64,000 bases of DNA from an uncultured Christensenellaceae bacterium (GCA_910586625.1 CAJUIZ010000010.1:1-64000), one strand, 5' to 3'. Counted from the stretch's first letter, positions 8,319-16,388 are shown. The notes: generated from the sequence alone by a model not told the origin. Numbers and translations: made by a program.

Positions 8319-8336
8319 TTGAAAGTGTACTTTCAA
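8319..8336. repeat. 18-bp element palindrome, copy 1
   Basis: TTGAAAGTGTACTTTCAA: two 8-bp inverted arms around a GT centre. It lies six bases beyond the transposase stop codon. Confidence 0.85.
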
Positions 8337-8342
8337 TAATTG

Positions 8343-9398
8343 TTAAATTGCTTGCAAATGAGCGTTAAACAGTTCGGCACTTGTCGCATAACCAAATATT
8401 TCGCGCGGGTAGTCGTTTACCCACGTTTCAACCGCTTTAATGCGCTTGTCGGTTACGGTGGATAAGTCCGTGCCTTTTGGGATAAGTCGGCGTATTTCAC
8501 GGTTTAACCGCTCGTTACTGCCGCGTTCGCAACTTGTGTATGGGTGGCAGTAGTAAACGCTTGTACGCTTGCCGCCGTAGATTGATTTTTCAAGCCCCTT
8601 GAAGTCGCTAAACTCTACGCCGTTATCTACGGTTATACTTTTGAACAGTTTACGGAATTGCTTGCCGTAACGCTTTTCAAGTTTATTGACATAGCGCACA
8701 ACCGTTGCCGCCTTGTGGTCGGGCATTTTGAACACGATTTCAAAGCGTGTCAGCCGCTCGGTAAATGCAAGGATAGTTTCTTTTGTGCCTTGCTTGCCTA
8801 TTACACAGTCCATTTCCCAATGCCCGAAAGTGTTACGGGCGGCAATCTCGGCGGGGCGTTTCTCTATGCTCGTGCCTTTCGGTGGGCGTTTAACCGTCGC
8901 TTTTTGGTAGTGCCGTTGTTTCAGTTTCACGTCTTGCATTGTAATGCGCGTAAATATGTAGCCCGCACGGATATAGCGGTATAGCGTTGTTTTTGAAATT
9001 GTCGTGCGGAATTGTCCTTTGCGCTTTATCTCGCCCAATGCGGCGCACGGGCTTATTTTGTCGTTTACAACACGGTTTTCAATTTCACGCACAAGTTCAA
9101 AGTCGTTACCGATTTTGAGGGGTGCGCCGTGTGCCGATTGATTTTGTCTATACTTGTATTCGGCTATATCCGCGCTGTATGCGGTTACTTGCTTATAATG
9201 GCGTTCGCCCCAATAGTCGGTATAACTGTACACCTTTTGTGTACACACGCCGCGTTTTAATTCGTTATACACGGTTGCAAGACACACGCCCAATAATTCG
9301 GCTATGCGTTTCTTAGTACAGCCCGCTTTCAAGTAGTTTTCCAACTCGCGCCTTTGCGTAAACGTTAAATCTTTCGTTCCTTTTCGTTTCATAGTCAT
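8343..9398 (-). CDS. IS30-family DDE transposase, 351 aa
   Basis: N-terminal helix-turn-helix (LTFTQRRELENYLKAG...RIAELLGV) typical of IS30 enzymes, then an RNase H-like core with candidate catalytic residues Asp197 (HWEMDCVIGKQG), Asp258 (ITVDNGVEF) and Glu296 (CERGSNERLNREIRRLIPKG). Full length and intact. It has its own promoter and AAAGGA ribosome site. I find no terminal inverted repeats closely flanking the gene, so it is probably not an independent insertion sequence but the integration enzyme of the surrounding element, as in Spiroplasma plectroviruses. Confidence 0.88.
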   Translation of the reverse strand: MTMKRKGTKDLTFTQRRELENYLKAGCTKKRIAELLGVCLATVYNELKRGVCTQKVYSYTDYWGERHYKQVTAYSADIAEYKYRQNQSAHGAPLKIGNDFELVREIENRVVNDKISPCAALGEIKRKGQFRTTISKTTLYRYIRAGYIFTRITMQDVKLKQRHYQKATVKRPPKGTSIEKRPAEIAARNTFGHWEMDCVIGKQGTKETILAFTERLTRFEIVFKMPDHKAATVVRYVNKLEKRYGKQFRKLFKSITVDNGVEFSDFKGLEKSIYGGKRTSVYYCHPYTSCERGSNERLNREIRRLIPKGTDLSTVTDKRIKAVETWVNDYPREIFGYATSAELFNAHLQAI

Positions 9399-9418
9399 TA
9401 CCGTTCCTTTATCGTTTT

Positions 9419-9447
9419 ATTATAGTGTTTTTCCGCTTGAATTTCAA
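9419..9447 (-). promoter_or_regulatory. Transposase promoter
   Basis: Minus strand: TTGAAA (9442-9447), 17-base spacer, TATAAT (9419-9424). The -35 box lies in the palindromic TTGAAATTCAA, a possible operator. Confidence 0.75.
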
Positions 9448-9458
9448 ACGGCTTTTTA

Positions 9459-9476
9459 CCCCCCCCCAAAAAAAAA
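9459..9476. repeat. Adjacent homopolymer tracts C9-A9
   Basis: Nine C followed by nine A on the plus strand, 12 bases upstream of the transposase -35 box. Such tracts slip during replication, so length could vary between cells or assemblies. Confidence 0.7.
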
Positions 9477-9495
9477 TTGAGAGCAAAGAGTATTA

Positions 9496-9554
9496 CGCGA
9501 CACCTTGTACTATACGAGCCGCCGCGCTGCGCGCGGCGGGTACAAGGTGTCGCG
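9496..9554. repeat. Two-part hairpin, candidate replication origin or packaging signal
   Basis: Perfect 15-bp outer stem CGCGACACCTTGTAC (9496-9510) / GTACAAGGTGTCGCG (9540-9554). Inside it a 9-bp GC-only stem CCGCCGCGC (9519-9527) / GCGCGGCGG (9531-9539) has a three-base loop, and an eight-base bulge (9511-9518) lies on one side only. It is in the main non-coding region of the element, between rep and the transposase. Filamentous phages keep their origins and packaging hairpin in such a region. Confidence 0.7.
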
Positions 9555-9586
9555 TTGCACCGATCGACAGCCCGCTTTCAGCACAC

Positions 9587-9632
9587 AAAAAGGCGGCTTT
9601 TGCGCTAAACCGCTTGCAAAATGCCGCCTTTT
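9587..9632 (-). terminator. Terminator after rep
   Basis: Stem AAAAGGCGGCTTTTGC with GCAAAATGCCGCCTTTT (one bulged base), flanked by A-rich sequence on one side and T-rich on the other. On the minus strand, T residues follow the stem. It would end the rep transcript. Confidence 0.7.
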
Positions 9633-9765
9633 GATTTTGTTTTGCGGAAGTGAAAGCGAAGTGAAGCGCGTAACCGTGCTTTTTTCGGTTTTCAGACAAA
9701 CGCAAAATACACCATATGTAATACATAGGTGTTAGACCGTCGCTATTGTATTGTTTTACCGTCGT

Positions 9766-10740
9766 TTAAGCAGTCAAGCCGTACCGTGGCGGGTTGCAAA
9801 TCAAGTCTATTATTGACATCTGCTTATACTTGAAGTGCATTATATCGCGCTCCCAACTTATCACGTTATCGAAAAGTATATACTTTGTGCCGAAGTCCTG
9901 CATTTCCGTTACTATTTCGTCGTCGTTCAATTTGCGGTATATTTCCGTCGGTATGCCTCTACTATAAACAATGCGTTCGCCCGTCTTTCCTATGTACTTT
10001 AACAAATAGTTTAGCGTTTGTCCGTGTTTCAATTCCATTTCGTTCAATTCCTCAAAGTCATTTCGCCCGAAAGCCTTTTGAAAAAAGTCATTTTCGTGCG
10101 TCGTTTGCATTTTACCTTGTGCCGTGCTGTAATCTGTCTTTTCCGTTATCGTTCCTATATGTTCGCCGTCGGGTATATACAGTAACCCGTGAAAATGTAA
10201 ACGCCCCGATTCGGGCGCACGCTCAAACACGCCCATGTAACGCCACCCGCGGCGCGTATGTAAATTCGATAAGCATTTGCGCAATTTTGCCCGAAAACTG
10301 TCCGCGTCGTGCTTACCGTCATCGTATGTAAATGTTACAAAGTAGTTCCACCGATTAAGGTTTGCCTTGCGGCGAAAACGCTTTTTGCGGGCATATAGGT
10401 TATGTAACTTGCGCTCGATTTTGTCCGCAATATATTTATCTAAATCGGAGTAATCGGAGAACAGCAAGAGTATTCCCGTCTTTATATACGCCGTCATTTC
10501 GTCGCCCTTTAAGCCGTCTTGCATAGCGGCGGTATAAAGGCTGTCAAAGAAGATATCTATATCCTCGCGCTTTCTATTGCGCTCCATGGGTTGCATTTGA
10601 CTGCGGTAACAACGTGTAGCAATATAATGACCGCCGTCATTGTATATCTTGTAATATGTTTCGGCGGGCTTTTGCAGTTCGTCGAAAAAGAACGGGTTAA
10701 ATTCGCTATCGGGTAAGGGAATTAAATTTGCGTAACTCAT
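9766..10740 (-). CDS. HUH-type rolling-circle replication initiator, 324 aa
   Basis: Nicks the double-strand origin to start rolling-circle replication. Three ordered motifs support the HUH family: motif 1 FVTFTYD (residues 134-140), the metal-binding HxH in LHFHGLLYIP (His182, His184), and the tyrosine motif YLLKYIGK (245-252). The layout resembles Rep proteins of small ssDNA phages rather than phage M13 gene II. Basic region RKKRFRRK before motif 1. Start ATG at 10740 with GAGGTA site. It is preceded by a 134-bp leader that occurs a second time in the element. Confidence 0.85.
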   Translation of the reverse strand: MSYANLIPLPDSEFNPFFFDELQKPAETYYKIYNDGGHYIATRCYRSQMQPMERNRKREDIDIFFDSLYTAAMQDGLKGDEMTAYIKTGILLLFSDYSDLDKYIADKIERKLHNLYARKKRFRRKANLNRWNYFVTFTYDDGKHDADSFRAKLRKCLSNLHTRRGWRYMGVFERAPESGRLHFHGLLYIPDGEHIGTITEKTDYSTAQGKMQTTHENDFFQKAFGRNDFEELNEMELKHGQTLNYLLKYIGKTGERIVYSRGIPTEIYRKLNDDEIVTEMQDFGTKYILFDNVISWERDIMHFKYKQMSIIDLICNPPRYGLTA

Positions 10741-10756
10741 TGTTGTTTACCTCTCT

Positions 10757-10890
10757 ATCGTCGTTTACTTGCGGGTTGTAAAGCCCCTTTCGCGGCATAA
10801 ACCGCCTACGGCTTTTTATTCCACGGTGGGCTTGACAGCCCGCATTTTCCGCAGTCCTTTCGCGCTGCCGAAAGCAACTCAAAAGGATAG
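10757..10890 (-). repeat. Duplicated non-coding leader, copy A (before rep)
   Basis: About 134 bp, matching 18819-18938 over most of its length apart from an inserted CCGCCTACGGC block. On the minus strand both copies keep a hairpin with stem CTTTCG / CGAAAG but different loops (GCAGCG here). Both copies lie just after an 18-bp palindrome and before a gene start. Confidence 0.75.
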
Positions 10891-10898
10891 CCCCGTTT

Positions 10899-10916
10899 TT
10901 GAAAGTGTACTTTCAA
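10899..10916. repeat. 18-bp element palindrome, copy 2
   Basis: TTGAAAGTGTACTTTCAA; the TGA stop codon of the assembly ATPase lies inside it. Confidence 0.85.
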
Positions 10917-13087
10917 TTTTCGCGGCTATTCATACCGTTTAATAGGTCGTTTATAAAGTAACTGTTTTGTGCGCCGAGTTCTGAGAAAGTCGCTTTTTCG
11001 GTAGCGTATTCCGCTAAATCGTCAATACCAACGGGAGAACGCAACGCCTTTTCCGTGAAAAAGTCCGAAAAGCAGTCCGTAGAAAAACGCTTGCTGTATA
11101 TCTTTTTTGACATAATGTAATACTTGTTTTCGTCAAGCGTTCCGTCTTGCGTTCCGCTTTCCACTTGCACCCGCAAACGGCAATACCCAAAGCGGTTATA
11201 TATGCGCGTGTAATAGTGATGTATTTTCGCCGTGATTGCCTTTAATATGTAAATAAACAAAGTGTTATCCGAGCGCACAAAGCGGTATTGATAATACAGC
11301 CCCGCAAACTTGCCGAACAGCCAATTATACAGCAATTCCGCAAGAGAGAAGAAAGGCATTGCAAGACACGTTTCGCCGCTTTCGCGGATATGAACTATTT
11401 CACATAAATCGCGGGCATCTGCGCCCCAACTTTCGGGGCGTTGCTCGTCCGTTATTACCCGCACAAACGGGAAGTTATCGACCGTCGCGGAGTGGCGCAC
11501 CATTTTAAGCCAACTATTAAACAAGTCGTTTTTTTGGTTTGTCGTTTCGTCTTTCTTTTTCTTTTCGGACAGTTCAACGCTGTTGCCGCGTTCCTTGCCT
11601 ACTTCGGTTATTATGACAACGCCAAATTCAAAGTTATTCGCATTACGGTTGTTTTCAATGACCTTGCGCCCAAGCCGCAGACTGTCAAAATCAAGTATAT
11701 GTGCGTGGCGGGAATAACTGTCAAGCAAGCGGCTATCCCGTTTGAAAAAGTCCGAGTTCCAGAGCGGGAAGTTGCCCAAGTCGGCAAGCACACCGTCCAC
11801 GCGAACGGAATAATTTGCAATGAGTAACGACGATTGTATTATGTAGATAAAGTATAATTGCGCGTAAATCTCAACGATTTCCCACACGTTGACAACCTTT
11901 AATTTATCGTCGTATTCAAACCCGTAACGCTCGAAGTCGTAACCGAATAACCGTTCGCGCGTTTGCGCCTTTTGCCAACGTAGCCGCTTTTTCGCTATGA
12001 ATTGCCGTATCGTTGCAAGGTTGTACACCTCGTGATATTCCATAGCCCGCCGCAGTTCGTTTTCCAATTTGCACCACGGGAAAGCGGGGAATTTCAAATC
12101 GTTTTCAAGTATCTTTTCAAACGCTTTATCGCGAAACATTACTTCTTGCGAAAGTGCCATATCCGTTATTGCCGTTGTCTTTTTCTTGCCCATAGTGCCG
12201 CAGACCATATACACGATAGGGCGGGCGTTGATAAACCCGCGGTTACGCATTTCGTAGTGATTAAGCCGCGCATACGCTATCTTTTTGCGGAAACAGTCAA
12301 AGAGCCAAACCGCGATTATTACCCACGCCCACACGGGAATAGAAGTGAACGGCACGGACAAATCAAGAAACAACTTGTACACTTGCCGATAGATATTTAC
12401 CACGTCGAACGAAACGACGAAATAAAAGTAATATGCCAAAAATTCAAGGATAATCGCGCCCGCATTGAAGTAGAACAGCCACAAGCACAGCCACACCGCC
12501 CAATACGGTTTATGCGCTTTTATGAACGTCCAAAGCCCCGCAAGCCATTGTTTGACGGGGCGATATGTATGAGCCGTAAACCACTTAAACGCTTTTAGCG
12601 GGCGGCTGTCCTTGTCATAGTCGTTGTTTTCCTTTTTCAAGTACCGTTTCAAAAAGACATACGCGGCAAGCACAAACGGCAATATGATTATAAGCACTTT
12701 GCAGAGCGTAAAAAGCAAATTGCCGAGGAACGACAAATAACCCGTGAAATTATCCATTGTCGCCCATAACTGCCAATACCGCGCCCAATCGCTTTGAAAA
12801 CCCGTCCAAGTATCGGGCAAGGGTGTAGAGGGGGCGGGCGTTTGCGTGAAGTCAAAAAAGGGTATTTTCGGCAAGTCATTTACCGTCGGCGTGATATTAT
12901 GCGGTATGCCGAATATCTCGCAAAAGTAGTAACCTACCGAAAGCCCGAAATCGCGCCCGCCCTCTATGAGCCTACCAAGCGCACCCGAATAGAGGAATAC
13001 GCCGCAGAGGATAAACGCAAGCGTTATGACTATGCAAATGATATGACGGTAGTCAAACCGTTTCTTTTCGTTTTCGTTCGCGTTCAT
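10913..13087 (-). CDS. Zot/pI-like phage assembly ATPase with N-terminal membrane domain, 724 aa
   Basis: Probable inner-membrane motor that drives filament assembly and export. N-terminal half: hydrophobic segments near residues 15-36, 117-146, 196-226 and 248-264. Then a P-loop VCGTMGKKKTTA (about 295-306), a Walker B-like strand FGVVIITEVGKERG (488-501), and a VRVITDEQRPESWGADAR stretch resembling the sensor segment of Zot proteins. Classic Zot/pI has ATPase first and one membrane segment after it, so this order is reversed and the protein is nearly twice as long. The ATG at 13087 overlaps the stop of a 30-residue gene (ATGA). A longer frame to 13213 starting with TTG inside the palindrome is rejected. 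An FtsK/TraG-like pump is the alternative. Confidence 0.7.
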   Translation of the reverse strand: MNANENEKKRFDYRHIICIVITLAFILCGVFLYSGALGRLIEGGRDFGLSVGYYFCEIFGIPHNITPTVNDLPKIPFFDFTQTPAPSTPLPDTWTGFQSDWARYWQLWATMDNFTGYLSFLGNLLFTLCKVLIIILPFVLAAYVFLKRYLKKENNDYDKDSRPLKAFKWFTAHTYRPVKQWLAGLWTFIKAHKPYWAVWLCLWLFYFNAGAIILEFLAYYFYFVVSFDVVNIYRQVYKLFLDLSVPFTSIPVWAWVIIAVWLFDCFRKKIAYARLNHYEMRNRGFINARPIVYMVCGTMGKKKTTAITDMALSQEVMFRDKAFEKILENDLKFPAFPWCKLENELRRAMEYHEVYNLATIRQFIAKKRLRWQKAQTRERLFGYDFERYGFEYDDKLKVVNVWEIVEIYAQLYFIYIIQSSLLIANYSVRVDGVLADLGNFPLWNSDFFKRDSRLLDSYSRHAHILDFDSLRLGRKVIENNRNANNFEFGVVIITEVGKERGNSVELSEKKKKDETTNQKNDLFNSWLKMVRHSATVDNFPFVRVITDEQRPESWGADARDLCEIVHIRESGETCLAMPFFSLAELLYNWLFGKFAGLYYQYRFVRSDNTLFIYILKAITAKIHHYYTRIYNRFGYCRLRVQVESGTQDGTLDENKYYIMSKKIYSKRFSTDCFSDFFTEKALRSPVGIDDLAEYATEKATFSELGAQNSYFINDLLNGMNSREN

Positions 13088-13176
13088 ACTTGACACCCCG
13101 TGTATATAAAGTAACCGATAACCGCCGCAATCACTATTCCGAGCAGTACCCACAATAACCGTTTTAGCGTTTTCAT
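13084..13176 (-). CDS. 30-residue single-pass membrane peptide
   Basis: Tiny ORF: positively charged start (MKTLKR), then about 20 hydrophobic residues (LLWVLLGIVIAAVIGYFIY) and a short tail TGCQV. The stop overlaps the ATG of the assembly ATPase, so the two are translationally coupled. Too short for a standard major coat protein, but filamentous phages carry minor coat proteins of about 30 residues (pVII, pIX) with this make-up. An AGGA site lies 12 bases ahead, a bit far. Confidence 0.6.
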   Translation of the reverse strand: MKTLKRLLWVLLGIVIAAVIGYFIYTGCQV

Positions 13177-13195
13177 TTTCGTTTGCCGTCCTTTT

Positions 13196-13213
13196 TTGAA
13201 AGTGTACTTTCAA
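13196..13213. repeat. 18-bp element palindrome, copy 3 (promoter-proximal)
   Basis: TTGAAAGTGTACTTTCAA, starting about five bases after the predicted start of transcription of the minus-strand promoter for the membrane peptide and assembly ATPase. An operator position. Confidence 0.85.
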
Positions 13214-13224
13214 TTTTCTTTTTC

Positions 13225-13253
13225 GTTATAAAATCGTTTGACTTTTGCCGCAA
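13225..13253 (-). promoter_or_regulatory. Promoter for the membrane peptide and assembly ATPase
   Basis: Minus strand: TTGCGG (13248-13253), 17-base spacer, TATAAC (13225-13230). It overlaps the opposing promoter at 13238-13266. Confidence 0.55.
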
Positions 13254-13266
13254 AGTGGTATATACT
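13238..13266 (+). promoter_or_regulatory. Small-RNA promoter on the plus strand
   Basis: TTGACT (13238-13243), 17-base spacer, TATACT (13261-13266): one of the best sigma-70-type promoters in the window, pointing against every protein gene of the element. Confidence 0.7.
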
Positions 13267-13272
13267 TATAGA

Positions 13273-13355
13273 CAGTTGAACGGCTTTTGCGCGTTCATTC
13301 CCGCCAACTCACTTGTGGCATTGCCCCGAACGGATTAGTTTCGGGGAATTTTTTT
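13273..13355 (+). ncRNA. Candidate small RNA of about 83 nt, opposite to the structural genes
   Basis: Transcription from the TTGACT/TATACT promoter should start near 13273 and stop at a hairpin CCCCGAA (13324-13330) / TTCGGGG (13340-13346) followed by AA and seven T. No ribosome site or ORF of note lies inside. The 3' end overlaps the stop codon of the basic 160-residue gene, so the RNA is antisense to read-through mRNA entering the assembly-ATPase module. It may act as a switch or copy-control RNA, which is inference. Confidence 0.6.
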
Positions 13356-13836
13356 ACCCTTTTTTACCGCGGAATTTATCCATTTTCTTTCTATTTTCGG
13401 GCGCGGGCTTTGAATTGCCTAAAACTTTGTCTTTAATCTTTTTCACGTCCTCGCGCGATACGTCCATATTTGGGTGGTTTTCTTTGAATTTTGCGTTTAC
13501 CCGTATAGGGTTGCCCTCGTCGTCCATAATCTCAACGTAATGCTTAAAGCGTGATTGCCCTTGCTGATAATTCGGCAACCGTGTACGGTCTTTTCCGGCA
13601 CGGCTTGACAACTGTACAACCGCAAGGTCGTTACGGGTGTTTGTTTCGATTACGACAATGGGGCGTTCTTTTTCGGGCTGTTTCGCCTTTTTGTCTAAAT
13701 ACTTATCGCGCGTTGTAAGCGTTCTGCCTTGCGGTACTTTGCCGCTTGCCGTTCGCGCTTGATTAACTTTCTTTTTCGGCATTGCCGCCCCATTTCTACG
13801 GGGCGGTTTTTGCGTGTTGCTTTTTCTTTTTGCCAT
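13354..13836 (-). CDS. Basic element protein of unknown function, 160 aa
   Basis: Lys/Arg-rich at both ends (MAKRKSNTQKPPRRN at the start; FRGKKG at the end) around a conserved-looking core (RPIVVIETNTRNDLAVVQLS...KHYVEIMDDEGNPI). The core strand pattern vaguely recalls SH3-like or MazF-like folds, but I cannot identify it. No membrane segment or signal. Probably nucleic-acid-binding from charge. ATG at 13836 with GAGGTA eight bases ahead. It is the last gene before the regulatory gap at 13176-13353. Confidence 0.75.
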   Translation of the reverse strand: MAKRKSNTQKPPRRNGAAMPKKKVNQARTASGKVPQGRTLTTRDKYLDKKAKQPEKERPIVVIETNTRNDLAVVQLSSRAGKDRTRLPNYQQGQSRFKHYVEIMDDEGNPIRVNAKFKENHPNMDVSREDVKKIKDKVLGNSKPAPENRKKMDKFRGKKG

Positions 13837-13846
13837 TTTATTTACC

Positions 13847-15838
13847 TCACTTTCGTTTATTTGCCGCTTTTCCTATGCCCTTAAATAACGCGCCTATCGC
13901 CTTAAAGGGGAGTAGCACAAGCCAAACTATAAACTGTATTATATACGGCAATATAGGCGCAAGAAGTATACACAGCAATATTACAGCAAGTACCGCTAAA
14001 ACGATTTTCCACCAATCATTATTATCGTCCGTGGGAAATAACGTTGTATCGCCGTCCGCCGCTAAATCTACGGGCGACATTACAACGGGTATAACCGTAT
14101 CGACATTATCTTTCGTAAACGTTACGTCGATTATATCAAAATCAAGTTGTACCCACATTTGCATAAAATACGCGTTTGTATCGACAAAATCATAATCAAA
14201 ACCCGTTATCAATGCGCCGTCGGTACCGCGTGTAAACGTTGCTACTTCGTTATGCGTATAAACCGATTGATAGTATCTAAACAAATATACCGTTTCGGGC
14301 TTGTCCTTTTTCGTTACCTTATCGTAAAACGCCTTAAACTCAGCATAATCGCTTTCGTTAATATATAGTTCGTCGCAGGTCTGCGTTTTCGTTGTCTTAA
14401 AATCGGTTTTATCAACGCGCTTTATAGCGGAAACTTTGTATTCATTTGTACCCGTTACTTTATATCCGCCGCCAACGAATTTTTGCCAAAGACTTTGAGA
14501 AATTACCTCGTCCGTCAATGTAAAAGTATCGTCTTTGCGTATAGTAACATTTGTAAAACTATCCGCAACTTCCGCAAAAAGTTCTTTGCTGAAACGGCTA
14601 TTTACAAGTTCCCCGCCGTGCGTTTCGGTATATGTTTCAAACCACCCGCGTATATCTTTTTCTTTATTGCCTATAAGCAATTCGGAGGGCAATACGTAAT
14701 TATCCGCATTGCGTTCGCCGTTGACTTTATCCGCAAGAAAACAGTACGCAAGAGTGTAAATATCCAAATCGGAATTAGTATAACGGCGGTTAGCGTTGTA
14801 ACTTACATAAGAAGTGCCGTGTGCGGCGTGATTCCAACTCGCGCTTTCAATGAGTTTACAAGCCAATAGGGAATACGTTAATTCCGTATTGTAGTTTTTA
14901 TCGCTCAATAAATGATAATTCCCGCCGTCAACGTATTGCCCTAAATACTTGCTAACTTCGTTATATACGGTTTCGTTACCCGTTACAAATACGGGGGAAG
15001 TAAGAGCATTTAACCACGTTGCATGGACGGCTGTCATTTCGCCGTATTCCTCAATTAAATAATTCGGAACGGAAAAATACACAGAGTGCAGAGTATCACG
15101 GGAATATGCCTCGCCGTTCGTTCCAGACGGTCGCCAATATGTAGAATGTACATCTAACTGTAAATATTTATCCACACCGTCAACAGTACAATTCAATGTG
15201 CTTTCCGCACCCTCAAACGGCGCATAACCTTTTGAATAACCGCTATATTTATACTTTTGCGCTATCTTATAATCTACTACTTGATTTTTAACGGATAGTT
15301 CAAGCCCTATAAGTTCATACACGCGTTCGGCTTTATTCACACCGTCCAAAATAGCCGCCCGTTGCGCTTTGGTCAAATTTACTTTGAATTTATAAAATAA
15401 ACCCTCAGCACCGCTTGCGGTAGAGTAGTTCAAAAACGTAAGTGAATATTTATCATAATTCGCTTTACCGCCGTAACCGAGCGAAATTTTGTTTCGGTCA
15501 GTATTTGTATCAAAAGCAAGCCCTTGCGGGTTATATACATAGACATACAAACCGTAATTCGATTGACGGCTTTCATAATAACTATAACAATATTCCGCTA
15601 ACGTAATTACTTGCGGTTGCACTTTTTCATCATACGGATAATCTGCCAAATCAAACGGTTTACCGCCTATCGTGCCGCCTTGCAAATCGTCCAACACATT
15701 TACTTTGTCAAACTCTAAATTGCCGTTCGTTGCGGCGTACACGGTAGGCACATAACCGCAAAACAACGTAGTAAACACAAGCAGAATAACCGCAATTACT
15801 GCCGCCGCTATATATGTAGATATCTTAACTCTTTGCAT
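13847..15838 (-). CDS. Large secreted, C-terminally membrane-anchored element protein, 663 aa
   Basis: Signal peptide (VKISTYIAAAVIAVILLVFTT, cleavage likely after VYA), about 570 extracellular residues rich in Tyr and Asn with no recognised domain, then long hydrophobic segments from WWKIVLAVLAVILLCILLAP through FIVWLVLLPFKAIGALF and a basic tail. This architecture matches minor coat or adsorption proteins of filamentous phages, which sit in the membrane by the C-terminus before assembly. ATG at 15838 follows GAGGTA; the TTG at 15850 is less likely. The preceding gene ends nine bases upstream. Confidence 0.72.
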   Translation of the reverse strand: MQRVKISTYIAAAVIAVILLVFTTLFCGYVPTVYAATNGNLEFDKVNVLDDLQGGTIGGKPFDLADYPYDEKVQPQVITLAEYCYSYYESRQSNYGLYVYVYNPQGLAFDTNTDRNKISLGYGGKANYDKYSLTFLNYSTASGAEGLFYKFKVNLTKAQRAAILDGVNKAERVYELIGLELSVKNQVVDYKIAQKYKYSGYSKGYAPFEGAESTLNCTVDGVDKYLQLDVHSTYWRPSGTNGEAYSRDTLHSVYFSVPNYLIEEYGEMTAVHATWLNALTSPVFVTGNETVYNEVSKYLGQYVDGGNYHLLSDKNYNTELTYSLLACKLIESASWNHAAHGTSYVSYNANRRYTNSDLDIYTLAYCFLADKVNGERNADNYVLPSELLIGNKEKDIRGWFETYTETHGGELVNSRFSKELFAEVADSFTNVTIRKDDTFTLTDEVISQSLWQKFVGGGYKVTGTNEYKVSAIKRVDKTDFKTTKTQTCDELYINESDYAEFKAFYDKVTKKDKPETVYLFRYYQSVYTHNEVATFTRGTDGALITGFDYDFVDTNAYFMQMWVQLDFDIIDVTFTKDNVDTVIPVVMSPVDLAADGDTTLFPTDDNNDWWKIVLAVLAVILLCILLAPILPYIIQFIVWLVLLPFKAIGALFKGIGKAANKRK

Positions 15839-15846
15839 AATGTACC

Positions 15847-16374
15847 TCAATGAAAGGATATAACCGTACTTTTACGTTCCACTTTATCCGTTACTGTCAA
15901 AACAAAATAATCTTTCGCCCACAAGTCAACTTCCGTTACGCCCGTTATAGTATCGTCGGGGTATCTATGTTGCAATATCTTTGCAACCGTCAAATCTTGC
16001 GGAATGTAGAACATAAAGCAATCGTCATATATTGCAACGTTGAATAATTCCGTACAATCATAGCCGTAAAGTTCGTATTTGTAATTCGCCGCTCTGTCGT
16101 TCAAGTTAAACGCGGTTTCGGAAATATCCTTTGTATCGAACGTTACCGTTACTGAATACTCGACCTTTTGCCCCGTCAATGTCCCGCACTCAATAACCGT
16201 ATAAGCATTTTTTTCAAACTCGTAGTTATCAGCGCGGGCGGGGATAGGCGTGTTACCGTAACGAACGTAAAAATTACGTTGCCCGTTTCCTACAAAAAAA
16301 TAAAGCAAACCGAACACGCCCAAAAGCACAACAACGACCAACAGCCAAGTTATCGCTTTACTAAATGCTTTCAT
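15847..16374 (-). CDS. Membrane-anchored element protein, 175 aa
   Basis: N-terminal membrane segment (ITWLLVVVVLLGVFGLLYFFVG, residues about 8-29) with a basic start and no cleavage motif, so anchored with the remaining about 145 residues outside. The exterior part is beta-rich and ends in FH. I do not recognise it. The ATG at 16374 has GAGGTG ahead; the longer frame to 16479 reads through the neighbouring gene and is rejected. Lies between two larger surface proteins; likely a virion or envelope-associated protein. Confidence 0.65.
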   Translation of the reverse strand: MKAFSKAITWLLVVVVLLGVFGLLYFFVGNGQRNFYVRYGNTPIPARADNYEFEKNAYTVIECGTLTGQKVEYSVTVTFDTKDISETAFNLNDRAANYKYELYGYDCTELFNVAIYDDCFMFYIPQDLTVAKILQHRYPDDTITGVTEVDLWAKDYFVLTVTDKVERKSTVISFH

Positions 16375-16388
16375 TGCCCGCACCTCGC

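Noticed and set aside
8343..9398. An independent IS30 insertion sequence inside the provirus
   Set aside because: No terminal inverted repeats or target duplications close to the gene, and an 18-bp element palindrome lies just beyond its stop, so it is treated as part of the element.
13088..13213. Longer N-terminus of the assembly ATPase starting with TTG at 13213
   Set aside because: It would begin inside the palindrome and overlap the separate 30-aa ORF; ATGA coupling supports the ATG at 13087.
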